DNA of 64,000 nucleotides from Schizosaccharomyces osmophilus (GCF_027921745.1 NC_079238.1:3720001-3784000); one strand, 5' to 3'; positions 31,511-42,160 are shown, numbered from the stretch's first letter. Translations and numbers: made by a program. The notes: generated from the sequence alone by a model not told the origin.

Positions 31511-32815
31511 ATGACATTCGTAAAGGGAACAGAAGAAACTTTGGATTTGGCAATCATCGGATTTGGACCGGCATCGCTTTCTCTGATGGTGGCTCTCCAT
31601 GACCATTCCGAAAAACCTTTGCGTAACAAAAAGGTTTGTGTTTTGGAAAAGTCGCCCTTGTTTTCTTGGCATTCAGGCATGCTGATTCCAGGATCGAATA
31701 TGCAAATTTCATTTGTAAAGGATTTGGCTACACCACGTGATCCAACTTCTTACTTTTCATTTTTGAATTATCTGCATCAGAATGGCGATGAAAGATTTTC
31801 CAGCTTCTTAAACTTATCGACCTTGGAACCCTCTCGCTATGAATTCCATGATTACCTTTGCTGGGCAGCTGGCCATTTCAAGGACTATGTGCAGTACGGT
31901 GCAAACGTAACCAAATTAGAGTACGATCAGTCTTTAGATTTGTATCGTATCACTTATGGCGATCACCAAAAAATCGCCAAAAATGTCATTGTAGCTACGG
32001 GCGGTCAAGCAAATATTCCCAAGCCTTTTTCCTCGTTACAAAGTCCCCAAGTTATCCATTCAAGCGGCTTTATGTTTGACGACAGCCAGCGCAAGCTTCG
32101 TTCGGCTAAGCATGGGGTACTTGTCATCGGTTCTGGTCAATCCGCTGCGGAAATTTGGAATCACAGCCATAACATCATTGATTCCAAGCTTCCTCTTACC
32201 TTGGCTTTCCGCAATTTGTCTCTTATCCCCAGTGATTCCAGTCCCTTTGTCAACTCGTTATATTTTGATAGCCATAATTCTCACTGGTGGTACAATCTCC
32301 CTGAACAAACCCGTATACAGGGCTTGAGAAACGGCCATACCACAAATTACGGAGTCGTCAAAGAAGAATTGCTTGAGGACATGTATCGTGAACAATACAT
32401 GCAAAAACTCAAATACGGCAAGGCCTGCCACAACTTCTTGAATGCCACCTATGTGGATTCCGTGGAACAAAAACAAGATCACATACTCGTTACCCTGGCC
32501 TCCAAACTGGATGGTATTGAAAAAAAGATCACTCAAAAATTCGATGTCATTTATTTAGCCACTGGTTACAACCATGCATCTTACGAAACCATCCTTTCTC
32601 CCATCTTTCCCCATTCCCACGATATTCGTATCGCTGAAAACTACCTCGTTGAAAACACTCCTTCCAAAAACAGCCGTCTTTTTGTTATTGGCATCTCAAC
32701 GTATCAGCACGGTATTGGTGAAACCTTGCTTAGTTGGACTGCCATTCGTGCTGGTGAATTGGCTTCTCAAATATTTGGACCAAGCAAGCCTACTGCTCGC
32801 CCTTTTTCTCCTTAA
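31511..32815 (+). CDS. sib2: L-ornithine N5-monooxygenase Sib2
   Basis: The start is taken at the ATG at 31511 (MTFVKGTEETLDLAIIGFGP), giving 434 residues; the open frame extends upstream only without an ATG. The enzyme hydroxylates ornithine N5 with FAD and NADPH, the first committed step toward ferrichrome. The FAD motif GFGPASLSL is at residues ~17-25. IPGSNMQISFVKDLATPRDP is the substrate-side signature shared with SidA. The NADPH motif GSGQSAAE is near 210, and the ATGY motif lies near 355. The gene is divergent from sib1 and shares its GATA-box promoter, so both should be induced in iron starvation. Two flavin-dependent steps and acylation precede Sib1; the acyltransferase is not in this window. 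Confidence 0.95.
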   Translation: MTFVKGTEETLDLAIIGFGPASLSLMVALHDHSEKPLRNKKVCVLEKSPLFSWHSGMLIPGSNMQISFVKDLATPRDPTSYFSFLNYLHQNGDERFSSFLNLSTLEPSRYEFHDYLCWAAGHFKDYVQYGANVTKLEYDQSLDLYRITYGDHQKIAKNVIVATGGQANIPKPFSSLQSPQVIHSSGFMFDDSQRKLRSAKHGVLVIGSGQSAAEIWNHSHNIIDSKLPLTLAFRNLSLIPSDSSPFVNSLYFDSHNSHWWYNLPEQTRIQGLRNGHTTNYGVVKEELLEDMYREQYMQKLKYGKACHNFLNATYVDSVEQKQDHILVTLASKLDGIEKKITQKFDVIYLATGYNHASYETILSPIFPHSHDIRIAENYLVENTPSKNSRLFVIGISTYQHGIGETLLSWTAIRAGELASQIFGPSKPTARPFSP

Positions 32816-33828
32816 TTTTTCTTCTTTACCGATGTATTGTCAGTTAACGGACCGTTTTTTTATGACTGCACTACAAAAAAAAAGCGCTTTTTTTGTATCG
32901 TTAATAAAACTCATCCCACTAAGTATACATATTCTACATATATATCGAGACTTGTAGAATCATTTCCATTGTGTATCTTTCTTTTATTTCATTGATTTCT
33001 AGCTATGTTCTAGCTATGAAAAGGACACTATGTTAGATATCTTCACAAGGACACCAGCAAACAAACCAATCTTTTGTTTTCAGTCTTCCAACATTTTTAC
33101 TTCTATCAATTCATAGACTTTTAATACCTCGTAAAAGTAGTATTCCTTTCTATCCTATTGCAATATAGGTTCAACCTCTCAGCCTAACAGTCAAAAAACA
33201 GAATTCAATAAACATAAACTAATTTCTGCTACATCTACCTTTTTTCTTCCCTAAATCTCGTAATTCATACCAGTGTTAGATTCACTATAACCCGTATTGG
33301 GATGCAGTGTTCGTTATACGAAATTTTATGCGAGACACACTCGGATGACCAGAAGAAGGCGGGAATACCAACATGACAACAAACATGGGAGGACACAAAT
33401 GTCCAACAGCTTGCGTATATTCCAAGACTTGACAAGCCCAGCAAGTCGAATTCTCTACACATCATCAGCAAAGAAGAATTTGAACTGCTTGAAAGGTTTG
33501 GGAAAAGTATATTGAAGAAAAAATTTCTTTAAAAGTAAGGTTAAAGAAATATCTCTTTTGAAATTCGATTGAATCGAAAAAAGACTTAGGTTTTGCTTTT
33601 TTATCTTTCCTTATATATTTTCTGAATTATTTCCTTTTGAGACCAACAAAAGAACCTTTTCTATCCAAACTGTTGATCGAATAAGTGTCTTCCATTGCTG
33701 TCTTTTCAAGTGAGAGGTTTGTTTTGCTTCTCTGCTTATATCGTTGGACAATTTTTCAATACGAAAGCATATCCATAAAAAACCTTTTTTTCCTTCTAGG
33801 TTCTCTCTCCCTCTAGTCTCTAGCAACT
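32816..33828. other. Intergenic, sib2 3' / ies4 promoter
   Basis: One kilobase without a supportable gene. Short frames on both strands have no recognisable composition. A short direct repeat of TCTAGCTATG / TCTAGCTATG occurs near 33000. A pyrimidine-rich stretch lies immediately before the ies4 ATG. Confidence 0.5.
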
Positions 33829-34419
33829 ATGTCAGAAACACTGGTTTTACATCTCAGACTTCCTTCTGAGCGATTTCGAGACACCTTAGATTCTCTGAAA
33901 GAAAAAGATAGCTCCCGCACTTCTTCGCCGACCCAAGCATCGAAAACACAAGACAAACTTGCACAGCTGAAAAAGCCCAGGGCTCCTTATGGAATGGGTC
34001 CTAGAGCCATTAGGCGAAGAGAAAAGGCCGAAAAGGAACGTCAAGGCACAACCATTGAAGAAACGAATGGTCCTTCCCATCCCTCTTCTGGAAGCGTGAC
34101 TCCTACGCAAGCTGCTTCTCGTTCTGCTCCCAAGGCAAATGCTAATTTGATAAATGCGGGTTTGCGAGCCCTCGACAGATCTGGCAAACCTTGTCGAAAA
34201 TGGGAAAAGAAACCTATTTCTATTCGAAGTGTCTCCGCTACTGTCTGGAAACTTCCAACTTGGTTAGGGACTTCAGATGTAAACGGTTTTGAAACTCCCT
34301 CTTCTTCTCCTAGATCGATGACTCAAGATAGTCATCAAGAGCAAAATGAATCAATCCCTGCCAATCCGGAATCTAGCTCTACCGAAGTTGCCTCCCCTAC
34401 CGAATCAATGGTCAGTTAA
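33829..34419 (+). CDS. ies4: INO80 chromatin-remodelling complex subunit Ies4
   Basis: A 196-residue protein opening with LVLHLRLPSERF. It has a Ser/Pro/Ala-rich middle and the conserved Ies4 core NAGLRALDRSGKPCRKWEKK...VWKLPTW at residues ~107-145, as remembered for the fungal Ies4 family. Ies4 binds the Arp8 module of the nucleosome-sliding INO80 complex in the nucleus. A segment RAPYGMGPRAIRRREKAEKE (~52-70) is basic and possibly nucleic-acid contacting; that is inference. Single exon, placed between sib2 and the Rax1-like gene exactly as SPAC23G3.04 is in S. pombe. Confidence 0.88.
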   Translation: MSETLVLHLRLPSERFRDTLDSLKEKDSSRTSSPTQASKTQDKLAQLKKPRAPYGMGPRAIRRREKAEKERQGTTIEETNGPSHPSSGSVTPTQAASRSAPKANANLINAGLRALDRSGKPCRKWEKKPISIRSVSATVWKLPTWLGTSDVNGFETPSSSPRSMTQDSHQEQNESIPANPESSSTEVASPTESMVS

Positions 34420-35092
34420 ATGCAGGGCTTCATACTATCTCGGTTATTTCTTATAATTTTTTTCACGGCTGGTCCGTGATAATTAATATATACATGGTTT
34501 TTTTAGAACCTTTATATACCATCTATTGATCATCTTTTTTATCATTCTAATATTAAGTTTCTGTACTCTTTTTGTTCGCCAGGGAAAATATGTGAAAGGA
34601 ATCCAAGTTTATTCGTACGAATCGTGTTACGGTGTATTGTAATTTCTCTTTTCCCGTTAAAAGGTTCTTATTAAATCTCGCAAGGGTGTCTCCTGATATG
34701 CTTCTTTTTGCTTAGGAATATGGTCTATCTGGTTTGCTCGATGATATTCCTTACCTGAAGCTCAATACATTTGATGAAGCTGATTTGTACACTGTTTTCT
34801 TCATGTCTTTCTTTTGTCTTTTGTTTGATTTCTATCGCTAGGTCGAAAAACTGGCTTTGATTATCTGGTTCTGTGCAATGGAGTTTTTCTAGCGTTCAAA
34901 TTTAAAAATAAAAAAAAAATAAAAAAAAGAACGAAAGAGTAAGGAATTATATTATGTTATCAAAAGAGTCCGTGTTTGATTGTTGCTATGAAACAGAAAT
35001 GAAAGAAAGCATAAAACGAGCAAATAGTCTTCAATAGAATCGGAATGAAATGTGGTCATAAAAATAAAGATAAATAAAAATGAAGGATCGTT
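34420..35092. other. Intergenic, convergent 3' regions
   Basis: No gene seen between the convergent ies4 and Rax1-like genes. AT-rich, with an A-rich stretch at 34900-34930. Confidence 0.5.
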
Positions 35093-36124
35093 TTATAGTC
35101 GAATTGAAGGTACGCTGCTGAAGATTGCTGTATTGGCAGCTACTAATGCAGCGATTAACAAACCTGCGTAAACTGCCTTAATCTGTAAGTGAAGAAGGAT
35201 CCTCTTGTTTTGTACTTTTGAAAAATGAAACGGCTTTGTTTCATTATATCCAACAAGTGCCAACAAAGGATCTAAGCAAAACCACGAACAAATGAGGTTA
35301 TAAAATCCAATGAAAAAGGGAAGCAAAGTCCAAACCCGTACTCTTCTAGAATACTCCAAAAAGATGCCGCAAAACCCAAGCCAATATGCTGCAAAGGTAG
35401 CGATGTATCCGATGAGAAATCTGACGGCATAGCTAGCAGCATGAATGTTGTGCTTCATTTGTTGATCCAAAAATCGAGTATATGCAGGTTTGAGAATAAA
35501 GTGAAATATATAGGAATGAACTTCTTCAAGGATGTTTGGATCCTCGGCCACTTGATACTTTGAGGCATTAAGTAGTGGATTCACCAAACGCGATGGAAGG
35601 GGAACCCGAAAAGGGGACCCTTTTGTCAAGTATCTGTTTATTATTATCTGTCGAAAAGCAAACAAATGATTATGTGAGATCATTCCGAAGGAAGGAAGAA
35701 AAGGCTTTGGATCATTAGAGGGATGAATTTCTTTTAAATAAGATGCTCGATCCTTGTTATGAAAAAGGGAGGCTGGGTCTAAGATTTCCATATTGAATAT
35801 GTTTTCTGTGAATAGCGGTCCAAAATTAGGGAGATAGTAGTCTTCCAAAAAACCATAAGAAACGTTCGATTGGTTCGGTGTCCGGGCTCGAGAGCCATTT
35901 AGGCCAAGGGTAGAGCTACTCTGTGTAGCGATAGAATGGGAATTTTCAATTTCTTTATAATAGATTCTGGTAAGGATGTCGAGCAAACTAATATCCAACC
36001 ACATATCTAGATAGTCAACTCCTCGCTCTTCATATTGAATATATATATAAAAGTTATAGATATTCAATGGAGCACTACACTGTTTTGTCAACACATCATT
36101 TACATTTGGTATACGACTGCTCAT
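35093..36124 (-). CDS. Rax1-like RGS-domain membrane protein
   Basis: A 343-residue protein. Residues ~10-225 resemble a divergent RGS (regulator of G-protein signalling) helical domain, starting VNDVLTKQCSAPLNIYNFYIYI and with FLDQ near its end. Three to four hydrophobic helices close the protein: FLIGYIATFAAYWLGFCGIF, LLPFFIGFYNLICSWFCL and a last one near the C-terminus. This RGS-plus-C-terminal-membrane layout is that of Rax1, which in budding yeast marks bud sites. In S. pombe the syntenic gene is SPAC23G3.05c. Whether it acts on a G-alpha protein is unknown. No intron needed. Confidence 0.72.
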   Translation of the reverse strand: MSSRIPNVNDVLTKQCSAPLNIYNFYIYIQYEERGVDYLDMWLDISLLDILTRIYYKEIENSHSIATQSSSTLGLNGSRARTPNQSNVSYGFLEDYYLPNFGPLFTENIFNMEILDPASLFHNKDRASYLKEIHPSNDPKPFLPSFGMISHNHLFAFRQIIINRYLTKGSPFRVPLPSRLVNPLLNASKYQVAEDPNILEEVHSYIFHFILKPAYTRFLDQQMKHNIHAASYAVRFLIGYIATFAAYWLGFCGIFLEYSRRVRVWTLLPFFIGFYNLICSWFCLDPLLALVGYNETKPFHFSKVQNKRILLHLQIKAVYAGLLIAALVAANTAIFSSVPSIRL

Positions 36125-36903
36125 TTCATGTTACACCGTTTTACCCAAAAGAAAGTCCTAGAGCTTGTTTTCTATTACAAAAAACCGAATGGAAATGTTT
36201 TATAAACAATTTAAGAGAATGGTAGAATACAAAGCAGGGCTCCCTCACCCGTTAGCTCTTCCAAACGTATCGAAGGTTTTTGTGGGTAGTGTTTTGCTTT
36301 TCCAGCATTCCATATACAGTACGAGTATAAAGAATTTAGTACAGCAGAAAAGCAATTCAGGAAGAAAATGATATTTGTACTTTAAATTTAAAATTATTGT
36401 GAAGTAGTCCATTTTCCTATTCCTCGTGTTCTCTCGATAATACTATTGAATATCATCTTACTCGTAACAAATGTTCCCTATGAAAGCATGAGAGAAATCG
36501 TTCAAATAAAATTAGAATTAAAATCATGCAAATGTACAATTGTATCAGGTTTGACCCATTTCACCTTTACACTCTACATCAACTTCTAATGTCCAGGCGC
36601 TTTTCATTTGTAAAGCTAAAGGAAAACCAAAAACCACTTCTGCCCAAAATAAGTTTCGAAAACAAACCTCAAAAGTCATTTTAAAAGAAAAAAAAAAGGT
36701 ATTTTTGTAATTCGCAAGTAGGGAATAATGTAACCATTGTTTGTTTACGACTGCAACTTTCAAAAGATGCGTTCTAATTCGTTATCCTAATTACAGTATT
36801 GCTGCTGTTTGCTCCACAAAATGTGGCCGTTCATAAATTTTCTGCGCTTCACCAACAACTACCAAAGCATACTACACGTTTAAAAACGTGAAAAGTCGCA
36901 GAA
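36125..36903. other. Divergent promoter region, Rax1-like / nop58
   Basis: No gene supported. Two ~70-codon frames (36165-36371 and 36545-36763) look like chance. A small perfect inverted repeat (CACGTTT / AAACGTG) lies at 36875-36890, in or near the nop58 5' leader. Confidence 0.5.
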
Positions 36904-38537
36904 ATGTTGATTCTTACAGGTAAATAACTTTCTGCCTTGCAAGTTATGATGAAAACAAGAAATTAACAAAGTTTAGAGACTGCGGCCGGTTATGCCGTTT
37001 TTAAGGCAAAAGATAAATTGTTGAAAAAGCGTGAAGCCTTAGTCGACGACTTAAAAACAGCTGAAGGTGCTTCGAATATGTATGGAAAAGCAAAAACAAA
37101 TACTGAATTTCACTAACACCGGTTTGTAGCTTAAAATTGCAGTCATTTGCAAAATTCGAAAGTACAGTGGATGCCGTCGACAATGTCTCCGCTCTTATCG
37201 AGGGCAAGGTTTCCCCTAAGCTTTCAAATCTTTTGAAGGACTTGTCCGACAAAAAAAATAATATGCTTGTTGTTGCTGATCCCAAGCTTGGTAACGCCAT
37301 TAACAAATTGCCTGGTCTTGAGTTTGAGGTTATGTCTGACTCATCCGTCCAGGATCTATACCGTGGTATTCGTGAGCATATGTCTTCGTTGATTGCTGGC
37401 TTGGCACCCTCTGATATTAACGCCATGTCTTTGGGTCTTTCGCACTCCCTTTCTCGTCATAAGCTCAAGTTCTCTCCCGACAAGGTTGACACAATGATCG
37501 TTCAAGCAATTGCTCTCCTTGACGATCTCGACAAAGAGTTGAATACCTACGCTATGCGTGTTCGTGAATGGTATGGTTGGCATTTCCCTGAAATGGGCAA
37601 GATTGTTCAAGATAACTTGGCATATGCCCGCGTTATTAAGACTATGGGTATGCGTACCAGCTGTTCTTCTACCGATTTCAGCGATGTTCTTCCTGAAGAA
37701 GTCGAGGCCACTTTAAAGAGTGCTGCTGAGATTTCTATGGGTACCGAAATTACCGCCGAAGATTTGGAAAACATTTCTATCTTGGCACAACAAGTTCTTG
37801 ATTTGGCAGCTTACAGAGCTCAGTTATCAGAATATCTCCGCAACAGAATGCATGCCATTGCTCCCAACTTGACTGCTCTTGTCGGTGAACTTGTCGGTGC
37901 TCGTTTGATAGCTCACGCTGGCTCTTTGATGAACTTGGCCAAGCAACCTGCTTCCACTCTCCAAATTTTGGGTGCTGAAAAGGCTCTTTTCCGTGCCTTG
38001 AAAACCAAGCACAGTACTCCCAAGTACGGTTTGATCTACCACGCTAGCTTGGTTGGTCAAGCTAATTCTAAAAACAAGGGTAAAATAGCTAGAGTTTTGG
38101 CTACCAAGGCCGCCTTGTCCCTTCGTGTTGATGCTTTGACTGACAAAAATATTGTTGATGGTAACGTCGGTCTGGAGAATCGCATTCGCGTTGAAAACCG
38201 TCTTCGTTCCCTTGAAGGTGGAAAGCTTTTGCCTTTGCCAACCGCCTCGGTTCAACAACAAAAGCACGATATCAGTGGTGGTGCCGCCTACAACCCTGCT
38301 ACTGACACTGTTGTTACCACCGATGACGCTGATAAGAAGGAAGAGAGTGAAAGTGAAGAAGAAAAACCCAAGGAAGACAAGGATTCCAAAAAGAAGAAGA
38401 AAAAGTCTTCCAAGAGTAAGGATGTTGATGAGTCATCAGATAGCAAAAAGGAAAAGAAAAAGAAGAGAAAATCTGAAGACGGAGAAGAAGCTTCTGGCGA
38501 GAAAAAGAAGAAAAAATCCAAGAAATCTAAATCTTAA
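36904..38537 (+). CDS. nop58: Box C/D snoRNP core protein Nop58 (three exons)
   Basis: Exons 36904-36919, 36977-37079 and 37130-38537 join in frame to 508 residues, the S. pombe length. The introns use GTAAAT / TTTAG and GTATGG with CTAAC then TGTAG. The reading is [17 protein letters not shown]..., then SFAKF, the Nop5/Nop58 N-terminal domain. The NOP domain follows, with [21 protein letters not shown]-like residues (here [16 protein letters not shown]) at ~300 and [19 protein letters not shown]. The C-terminal ~80 residues are KKE/KKD repeats typical of nucleolar Nop56/58. It scaffolds fibrillarin and 15.5K on C/D snoRNAs for rRNA 2'-O-methylation. The two small 5' exons would be lost in an ORF-only annotation. 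Confidence 0.95.
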
Positions 38538-39093
38538 ATTGACTAAGTCTTTTTTGAGTCTTCAAGGAATGCTCCTTCAAAGCTTTTCCCTTTTATTATA
38601 TATGCGCACATTCATATACTAATGGGATCAATTGTATGGATGTTTTGAAATTGGGAAACCTTGATTTTGTCATGCACCTTATTTAGGAGGTGCTGAATTT
38701 TGTTGTTTGATTTCTCCCTATTTAAACAGTTTCTTGGATATTGTCTTCGTTTATTTCTTGCGTCCTAGGTATATATAAAAAATTTAGTTGTTTGCCTAAA
38801 GTAGGGTTCAGTACCTAAAGGTTTATTAGGAACAGTAACACGATATATAATTCATATAGACTATGACTCGTACATCAAGCGTTGTACATCTTGCGTCGGA
38901 ATAAATTAGGATATTTGATTTGCAATGTATAGGTGGATAAAGATAATGATTTACTGGATGTAGCTTATGATGGAATAGAACTATGTAAAGGAATGTGACC
39001 ATAAACTAACGTTGTGGAGTTTGCCATGTAATAAGTTACCGTTATGCTAATTTAGATTACTCTCATAAAAACTTTATTGTACTAGTCCAAAAC
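38538..39093. other. Intergenic, nop58 3' side to first 5S copy
   Basis: No gene seen. It marks the left edge of the accessory island. Confidence 0.5.
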
Positions 39094-39222
39094 GTCTACG
39101 GTCACACCTAGGCGAAAACACCAGTTCCCGTCTGATCGCTGCAGTTAAGTGAAGCGTCTGAGGGTCTCGTTAGTTCAATACTGCGGTTGGAGACAACATG
39201 AGAATCCGGGATGCTGTAGGCT
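39094..39222 (+). rRNA. 5S rRNA variant, elongated (possible pseudogene)
   Basis: Starts GTCTACGGTCACACCTAGGC and ends GATGCTGTAGGCT, clearly 5S rRNA, but 129 bases long against 119 for the copy at 41549. About five extra bases follow GCAGTTAAG and about five lie near GTTAGT, plus several substitutions. The internal C-box region GGTTGGAGACAACATG is kept, and a T-run (pol III terminator) follows at once. It could still be transcribed, but the extra bases would disturb the fold, so a pseudogene is likely. Confidence 0.85.
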
Positions 39223-39727
39223 TTTTGCAATCCTTGTTCTTTTGTATGCAAGCATCCTGAAGAGTAATGAAAAGACCGGCGGACATTATGACAAAAAATG
39301 CTTTACTTTCCAATATAGAGATATGCATTTCTAATCCTGCTATTTATAATTTAAGCAAACAGCATGATTTCTTTGCTCAAAGTTCCTTTGTTTACTTTTT
39401 GTAATAAACGACGACTCTTTTGGATTATACTATTAAGAAAAATCGCAATGAGGACTGTGACCAGTCAGTGACATAATGTCGCTGCTTTTATGAATTAAGA
39501 CATGCGAAAAGCCATTACCATGATTTTTTCAAACTCGCATCGTTGGTTTTAAAGGAAAAGTTAAGCTGAATGATTTATTTGCTTTTTTGGAGCGAGGCTC
39601 AATTCCCTTTTTCGACAGATTATTGAAAAGTGCAACCAGTTCCAACGGACTTTTCTTAGTGATTCTAGTTGATTTCGTTTAGAGTGTAACTATCGGTGTT
39701 ATTTTGGCTCTAATTGCCATTGTAAAT
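39223..39727. other. wtf 5' flank
   Basis: Half a kilobase between the 5S variant and the wtf-family gene. It contains one FLEX-like site (listed). No gene otherwise. Confidence 0.5.
39387..39395 (-). promoter_or_regulatory. FLEX-like (Mei4-type) core
   Basis: The minus strand reads GTAAACAAA, the core of the FLEX element bound by the meiotic forkhead factor Mei4, about 330 bases upstream of the wtf first exon. Orientation and function are unproven. Confidence 0.4.
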
Positions 39728-40799
39728 ATGAAAAACAAATATACTCCTATTTCAGATTCTGATGACTCTTCCAAAACGCTCAATGATGAAAAGGCAGATA
39801 GTCAGTCGTCTCCTTCTGATGGTACGCCTCCTCCGTATACAGGTAAGATTAGTTGAAATAGAAAGGAAAGGTTGATTCTTTGTGTTCTTGCTGGAACGGT
39901 TCTTGATGGAAGAATCATGCTTGTTTATTTATTTGTCGGGTTTGAAACTAATAACCTTGTCGATAACTGTCAGCAAACATTATAGACACCTCTATCTTTT
40001 TACAAACAAAGAACTATTTACTAATACATCCATTAGCTTCAACCAAATTTATTGATCTCGAAATGGCTCCTGAAACAGAAGAAAGTTCTAAAAAGAAAAG
40101 ATATCTGACGCCTCGTGAATTAGCAATTGTTTTTGCTATTTTTATTGTATATAATGTATGCTTAATTATTGCGAGGGTCATTCTTCTTGTTTACGAAATT
40201 CCGTTTAATCAGCTTGCCGTTTGGGTACTTTTTGGCGTTTGGTGCGCTCTATTTCTGTCATTGACAATTGGTAAGAAACTAATTTCAGGATTTTTAATGA
40301 CTCACTAACTATTAGTAATAACTCAAATGCCTAAAGAATGGTTCACGCAAGCTGGTAGAGTGCTGCACAACATGTTGACGGCAGCAATCTCTGTGTGTTG
40401 TTTCAATGGTTTCTGTTACTTTATTGGAAAGAAGCTAGTATGGACTGAAAACATAAACTCGTTCTGTTACTGGCTGTTTGGTGCCATTGACATAATGTTT
40501 ATTCTTGTTTTAACGAGTATGCGATACACCCTGCGAAATATTCTAACTGTTCTAGTGAATGCAAATGCGCGTGAAATATTAAGATTAGTTCTCGTCGATC
40601 TGAGAAACGGCATAGGCGTTGGCGTAAACGGAATAGGAAACGCTGTGGATCGTATTTTAGGTTTGTACACTTCGTAAATGCTTGCTATCGTTAGGGCTTT
40701 AATTAACCTATTTTAAAGATACAAATCGAGGAGAGCAAGTACCTCAGAACGAAGGAATCGAACTTCAGCCTCTTGCTGAGCAAAGCGCTGAAGTTTGAG
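39728..40799 (+). CDS. wtf-family gene (spore poison/antidote meiotic driver family), looks whole
   Basis: The first exon begins MKNKYTP and has a Pro-rich end (PPPYT), the wtf N-terminal signature. Coding segments at about 39728-39842, 40037-40270, 40316-40663 and 40727-40799 are bounded by splice signals. I see no break in them, so it looks whole, though small (~255 residues) for the family. The second and third segments hold several hydrophobic membrane helices; the last is short and polar, Gln/Glu-rich. wtf genes make two products from one locus: a long antidote and a shorter poison started inside intron 1, which together kill spores that do not inherit the locus. An in-frame ATG at 40063 in the second segment fits such a short form. 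Flanking by 5S genes is as known for wtf in S. octosporus relatives. Driver activity is not shown; it could be antidote-only. Confidence 0.8.
40001..40010 (+). promoter_or_regulatory. Degenerate FLEX-like site in wtf intron 1
   Basis: TACAAACAAA lies within intron 1, about 35 bases before the second exon and 53 before the in-frame ATG at 40063. In S. pombe drivers a FLEX site in this place drives the short transcript in meiosis. The match is imperfect. Confidence 0.3.
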
Positions 40800-41548
40800 T
40801 TTGAGTTTTACCGAACCTGCTTTCATTCTTTATATTTCGCTCCTTCTTTGGAAATATCCATGTCAATTGCAGTCCATCAAGTTTCTGCATTCGCATCCAC
40901 CAAAGTAAGCATTATCGTTATATGATAGCTTTAATTGCTTTTCTCATTCGCTCTTTCATGAATCTGTTGATTCGTTTCACAGCATCGTTGTTTACGCATT
41001 GTTCATCTTCTTCGTGAATAGAACACCTTTTTAATGATTATTTAATTATTCCGACGAAAATTCTGCCGTAATGAACTTCGTACTTTCCGCATATAATTCA
41101 TAAATGGCAGGGACGAAAGTGATTACCGCCAGAGGTAAAATTGATTCACAGCGTAGAAAGCACAAATCTTCAGATTAAAAGATTCGACAGATGTAGCTTA
41201 ATAAATTAAATTATCGTTTATATGGTGAGTCAAGTCGACGCACTATGAAAATATATTAGTGGATCCATATATATGAAAGTTCAAGGTTTTTTCAAACCAT
41301 AAACTCATACGCTGAGTCTTACACTTAGCGGCGTAGAAACAAAGCTCTGACAGCCTAGTAGGATGTGAACCAATAGAAAAGAGAAAAACAGTGTGTTTTC
41401 AAATATTATTCTTATAATATGAAAGCATTCTCCATTCAACCGTGATAAATTACCAGATAGAACTGAGCCGAATTGGATCTTGTAGTTCATCAAGCCAAAA
41501 AGACTGGATCAATTATGAATTAAATTATTTTTACAGACCACAACAAAC
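40800..41548. other. Intergenic, wtf 3' side to canonical 5S
   Basis: No gene seen. It contains one copy of a dispersed repeat at 41156-41208 (listed). Confidence 0.5.
41156..41208 (+). repeat. Dispersed repeat, copy 1
   Basis: About 45-50 bases match 62451-62500 at roughly 85% by eye. The shared blocks are GAAAGC, CAAATCTTCAGATT, AAGATT, GAC, GAT and TAGCT. It contains a short inverted repeat (AATCTT / AAGATT). The family is not identified. Confidence 0.6.
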
Positions 41549-41667
41549 GTCTACGGCCACACCTAGGCGAAAACACCAGTTCCCGTCCGATCACTGCAGT
41601 TAAGCGTCTGAGGGCCTCGTTAGTACTATGGTTGGAGACAACATGGGAATCCGGGGTGCTGTAGGCT
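41549..41667 (+). rRNA. 5S rRNA, canonical copy
   Basis: 119 bases, the exact fission yeast length, from GTCTACGGCC to GTGCTGTAGGCT, with an intact A-box/C-box internal promoter (GGTTGGAGACAACATGGG). Almost identical to the remembered S. pombe 5S sequence. The nearest strong T-run is about 25 bases past the end. Fission yeast 5S genes are scattered singly rather than kept in the rDNA array. It transcribes in the same direction as the wtf gene. Confidence 0.96.
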
Positions 41668-42160
41668 CCCTACTCACTTTATTCTCATTTTATTCACAGT
41701 TTGTCAATTCATCCAGAATACGACTTACGACTTCTATATTCTTTTGATACCACGCTAATACTATCCATACAGGTAGTTTATTTTGAAGGATTAAGTAGAG
41801 AGAGGAGCGTATTAGCCCATATAAAATGATGAACGAGTTTTTTACCTTTTAATGAAATATTTTTTCGAAATATGCTTTATATAGGATATAATTATCTCTC
41901 CTCAACATTCCATAAATGGGTGATTTTGCCCTGTTTACGTTTTGTAACATAAAATAATTGATTGAAAATACTTTCAATCAACAACATAAGATTAGAGCGG
42001 GATAGTTCGTTAGATGACATTCTGACGATATAGGACACCTAAGCAGCGTCATTCATGTGCAACCAAATGCCAATATCCTTTATGTATCTCAGGGAGTTGC
42101 TGCAGCCGGCCAATTTCCTTTTCATTGTTCCTTCTTTTCACTGCCTTGACCCTTTGAAAG
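41668..42160. other. 5' flank of the orphan coiled-coil gene
   Basis: No gene. A TGTTTAC (forkhead core GTAAACA on the minus strand) lies at 41932-41938, about 220 bases before the next start codon. Confidence 0.5.

Noticed and set aside
37827-38267. Minus-strand frame within nop58
   Set aside because: Antisense shadow of the NOP domain coding sequence.
38941-38975. Third copy of the 41156/62451 repeat upstream of the 5S variant
   Set aside because: Only about ten bases (GATGTAGCTTA) match cleanly, which is too short to separate from chance in AT-rich DNA.
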